Part shown: positions 6,364-6,465 of the stretch, piece after piece
Position numbering within the stretch: the stretch's first letter is position 1
Layout of the letters: each line of letters starts with the position of its first letter
DNA from: Prolixibacteraceae bacterium
GTDB lineage: Bacteria > Bacteroidota > Bacteroidia > Bacteroidales > Prolixibacteraceae
Assembly: GCA_014380255.1 (NCBI GenBank)
Contig: JACMKG010000414.1
Span: 1 to 6,465 of the forward strand
Length of the DNA: 6,465 nucleotides
Direction: 5' to 3'
Program-made: the position numbers and the translations under genes
Notes under the pieces: generated by a model
The model's database searches: none
Seen by the model: the letters and a program-made list of their open reading frames with translations, nothing else
Told to the model about the DNA's origin: nothing

Positions 6364-6371
6364 TATCTTTG
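6364..6371 (+). promoter_or_regulatory. Candidate -7 element pointing out of the window
   Basis: TATCTTTG fits TAnnTTTG, but no TTG is found at -33 and no gene follows inside the window. It lies 54 bases before the terminator stem at 6426, so a transcript from here would be about 70 bases long unless it reads through. Confidence 0.25.
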
Positions 6372-6425
6372 ACCTGACCAAAAGAAGGCTTCAGGTCGAT
6401 TCGTTGAACCGAAGTCTATCTAGTG

Positions 6426-6447
6426 CGGGGCTTATGCCCCGTTTTTT
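6426..6447 (+). terminator. Intrinsic terminator, plus strand
   Basis: Stem CGGGGC/GCCCCG (6426-6431 with 6436-6441), loop TTAT, followed directly by six T (6442-6447): a textbook rho-independent terminator. A second small hairpin, TTTTGC-TTC-GCAAAA (6444-6458), overlaps the T-tract. It lies 321 bases after kbl, so it may end the kbl transcript, end an unrecognised small RNA, or attenuate a gene to the right of the window. Confidence 0.75.
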
Positions 6448-6465
6448 GCTTCGCAAAAGACCAAA

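Larger units (their letters stand above)
6105..6465. other. Gene-free, inverted-repeat-rich region downstream of kbl
   Basis: No convincing gene is seen on either strand in these 361 bases. From left to right it holds a CATAG/CTATG repeat cluster (6121-6186); an A/T-rich stretch; and a short GC hairpin, TCCCC-GTGA-GGGGA (6267-6280). Next come a looser pairing of GGGG and TGTCA (6276-6289) with TGACA and CCCC (6300-6314), an A/T-rich tract ending in a T-run (6356-6364), a hairpin GACCTGA/TCAGGTC (6371-6377 with 6391-6397) and an intrinsic terminator (6426-6447). A nine-base inverted pair TCAAAGATA/TATCTTTGA (6243-6251 and 6364-6372) frames the middle. A plus-strand frame from ATG 6299 is open to the window edge but runs through the terminator and looks non-coding. 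Confidence 0.6.

Noticed and set aside
6398..6416. T-arm-like GGTTCAA on the minus strand, possible tRNA
   Set aside because: The flanking bases do not form a T-stem and no anticodon or D-arm or acceptor stem can be placed nearby.
6299..6465. Plus-strand frame from ATG 6299 open to the window edge
   Set aside because: It runs through a T-run, the GACCTGA hairpin and the intrinsic terminator. Fifty-five open codons is not improbable, and the translation (MTMKPLSPLDT onward) is not recognisable. It would need the sequence to the right to reconsider.
6391..6465. Minus-strand frame entering from the right edge and ending at TGA 6393-6391 (24 codons)
   Set aside because: It is too short to judge and crosses the terminator hairpin; no motif is seen.

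Overview
The window looks like chromosomal DNA of a Bacteroidota species (Bacteroidia-like). Several lines point there. The kbl, RNase HII and flippase/glycosyltransferase proteins read like members from that phylum. A small acidic protein with an aspartate-only tail resembles a lineage-specific Bacteroidota protein. Start codons are preceded by A/T-rich sequence without Shine-Dalgarno motifs. Perfect copies of the Bacteroidota -7 promoter element (TAnnTTTG) lie in front of four of the six genes. No mobile element, CRISPR array, tRNA or rRNA was found.

Layout. On the minus strand, 27-2124 is a two-gene unit: a polysaccharide flippase of the Wzx type (TTG start) and, overlapping its end by 8 bases, a small membrane zincin-like protein of the DUF3267 type. 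A 102-base divergent spacer carries back-to-back -7 elements and separates this unit from a plus-strand GT4 glycosyltransferase (2227-3354). rnhB (RNase HII, 3417-4028) follows 62 bases later and may have its own promoter. The convergent gap 4029-4199 holds a long imperfect hairpin that, with an adjacent U-tract, forms a terminator for the minus-strand acidic-tail gene (4200-4592). The 321-base gap 4593-4913 carries a start-less open frame on the minus strand that looks like a decayed or frameshifted small gene, and a candidate kbl promoter. kbl (2-amino-3-ketobutyrate CoA ligase) occupies 4914-6104. The last 361 bases contain no convincing gene but are rich in inverted repeats: a CATAG/CTATG cluster, a GC hairpin, alternative hairpins and a strong intrinsic terminator at 6426-6447.

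How the genes fit together. The flippase and glycosyltransferase are plausible partners in making a surface polysaccharide, the first adding a sugar and the second moving the lipid-linked unit across the inner membrane. RNase HII (removal of ribonucleotides from DNA) and Kbl (threonine to glycine plus acetyl-CoA) are housekeeping functions unrelated to them. The window is mostly ordinary. The parts most worth a second look are non-coding or nearly so: the start-less frame, the long hairpin, the divergent promoter spacer and the structured right end.
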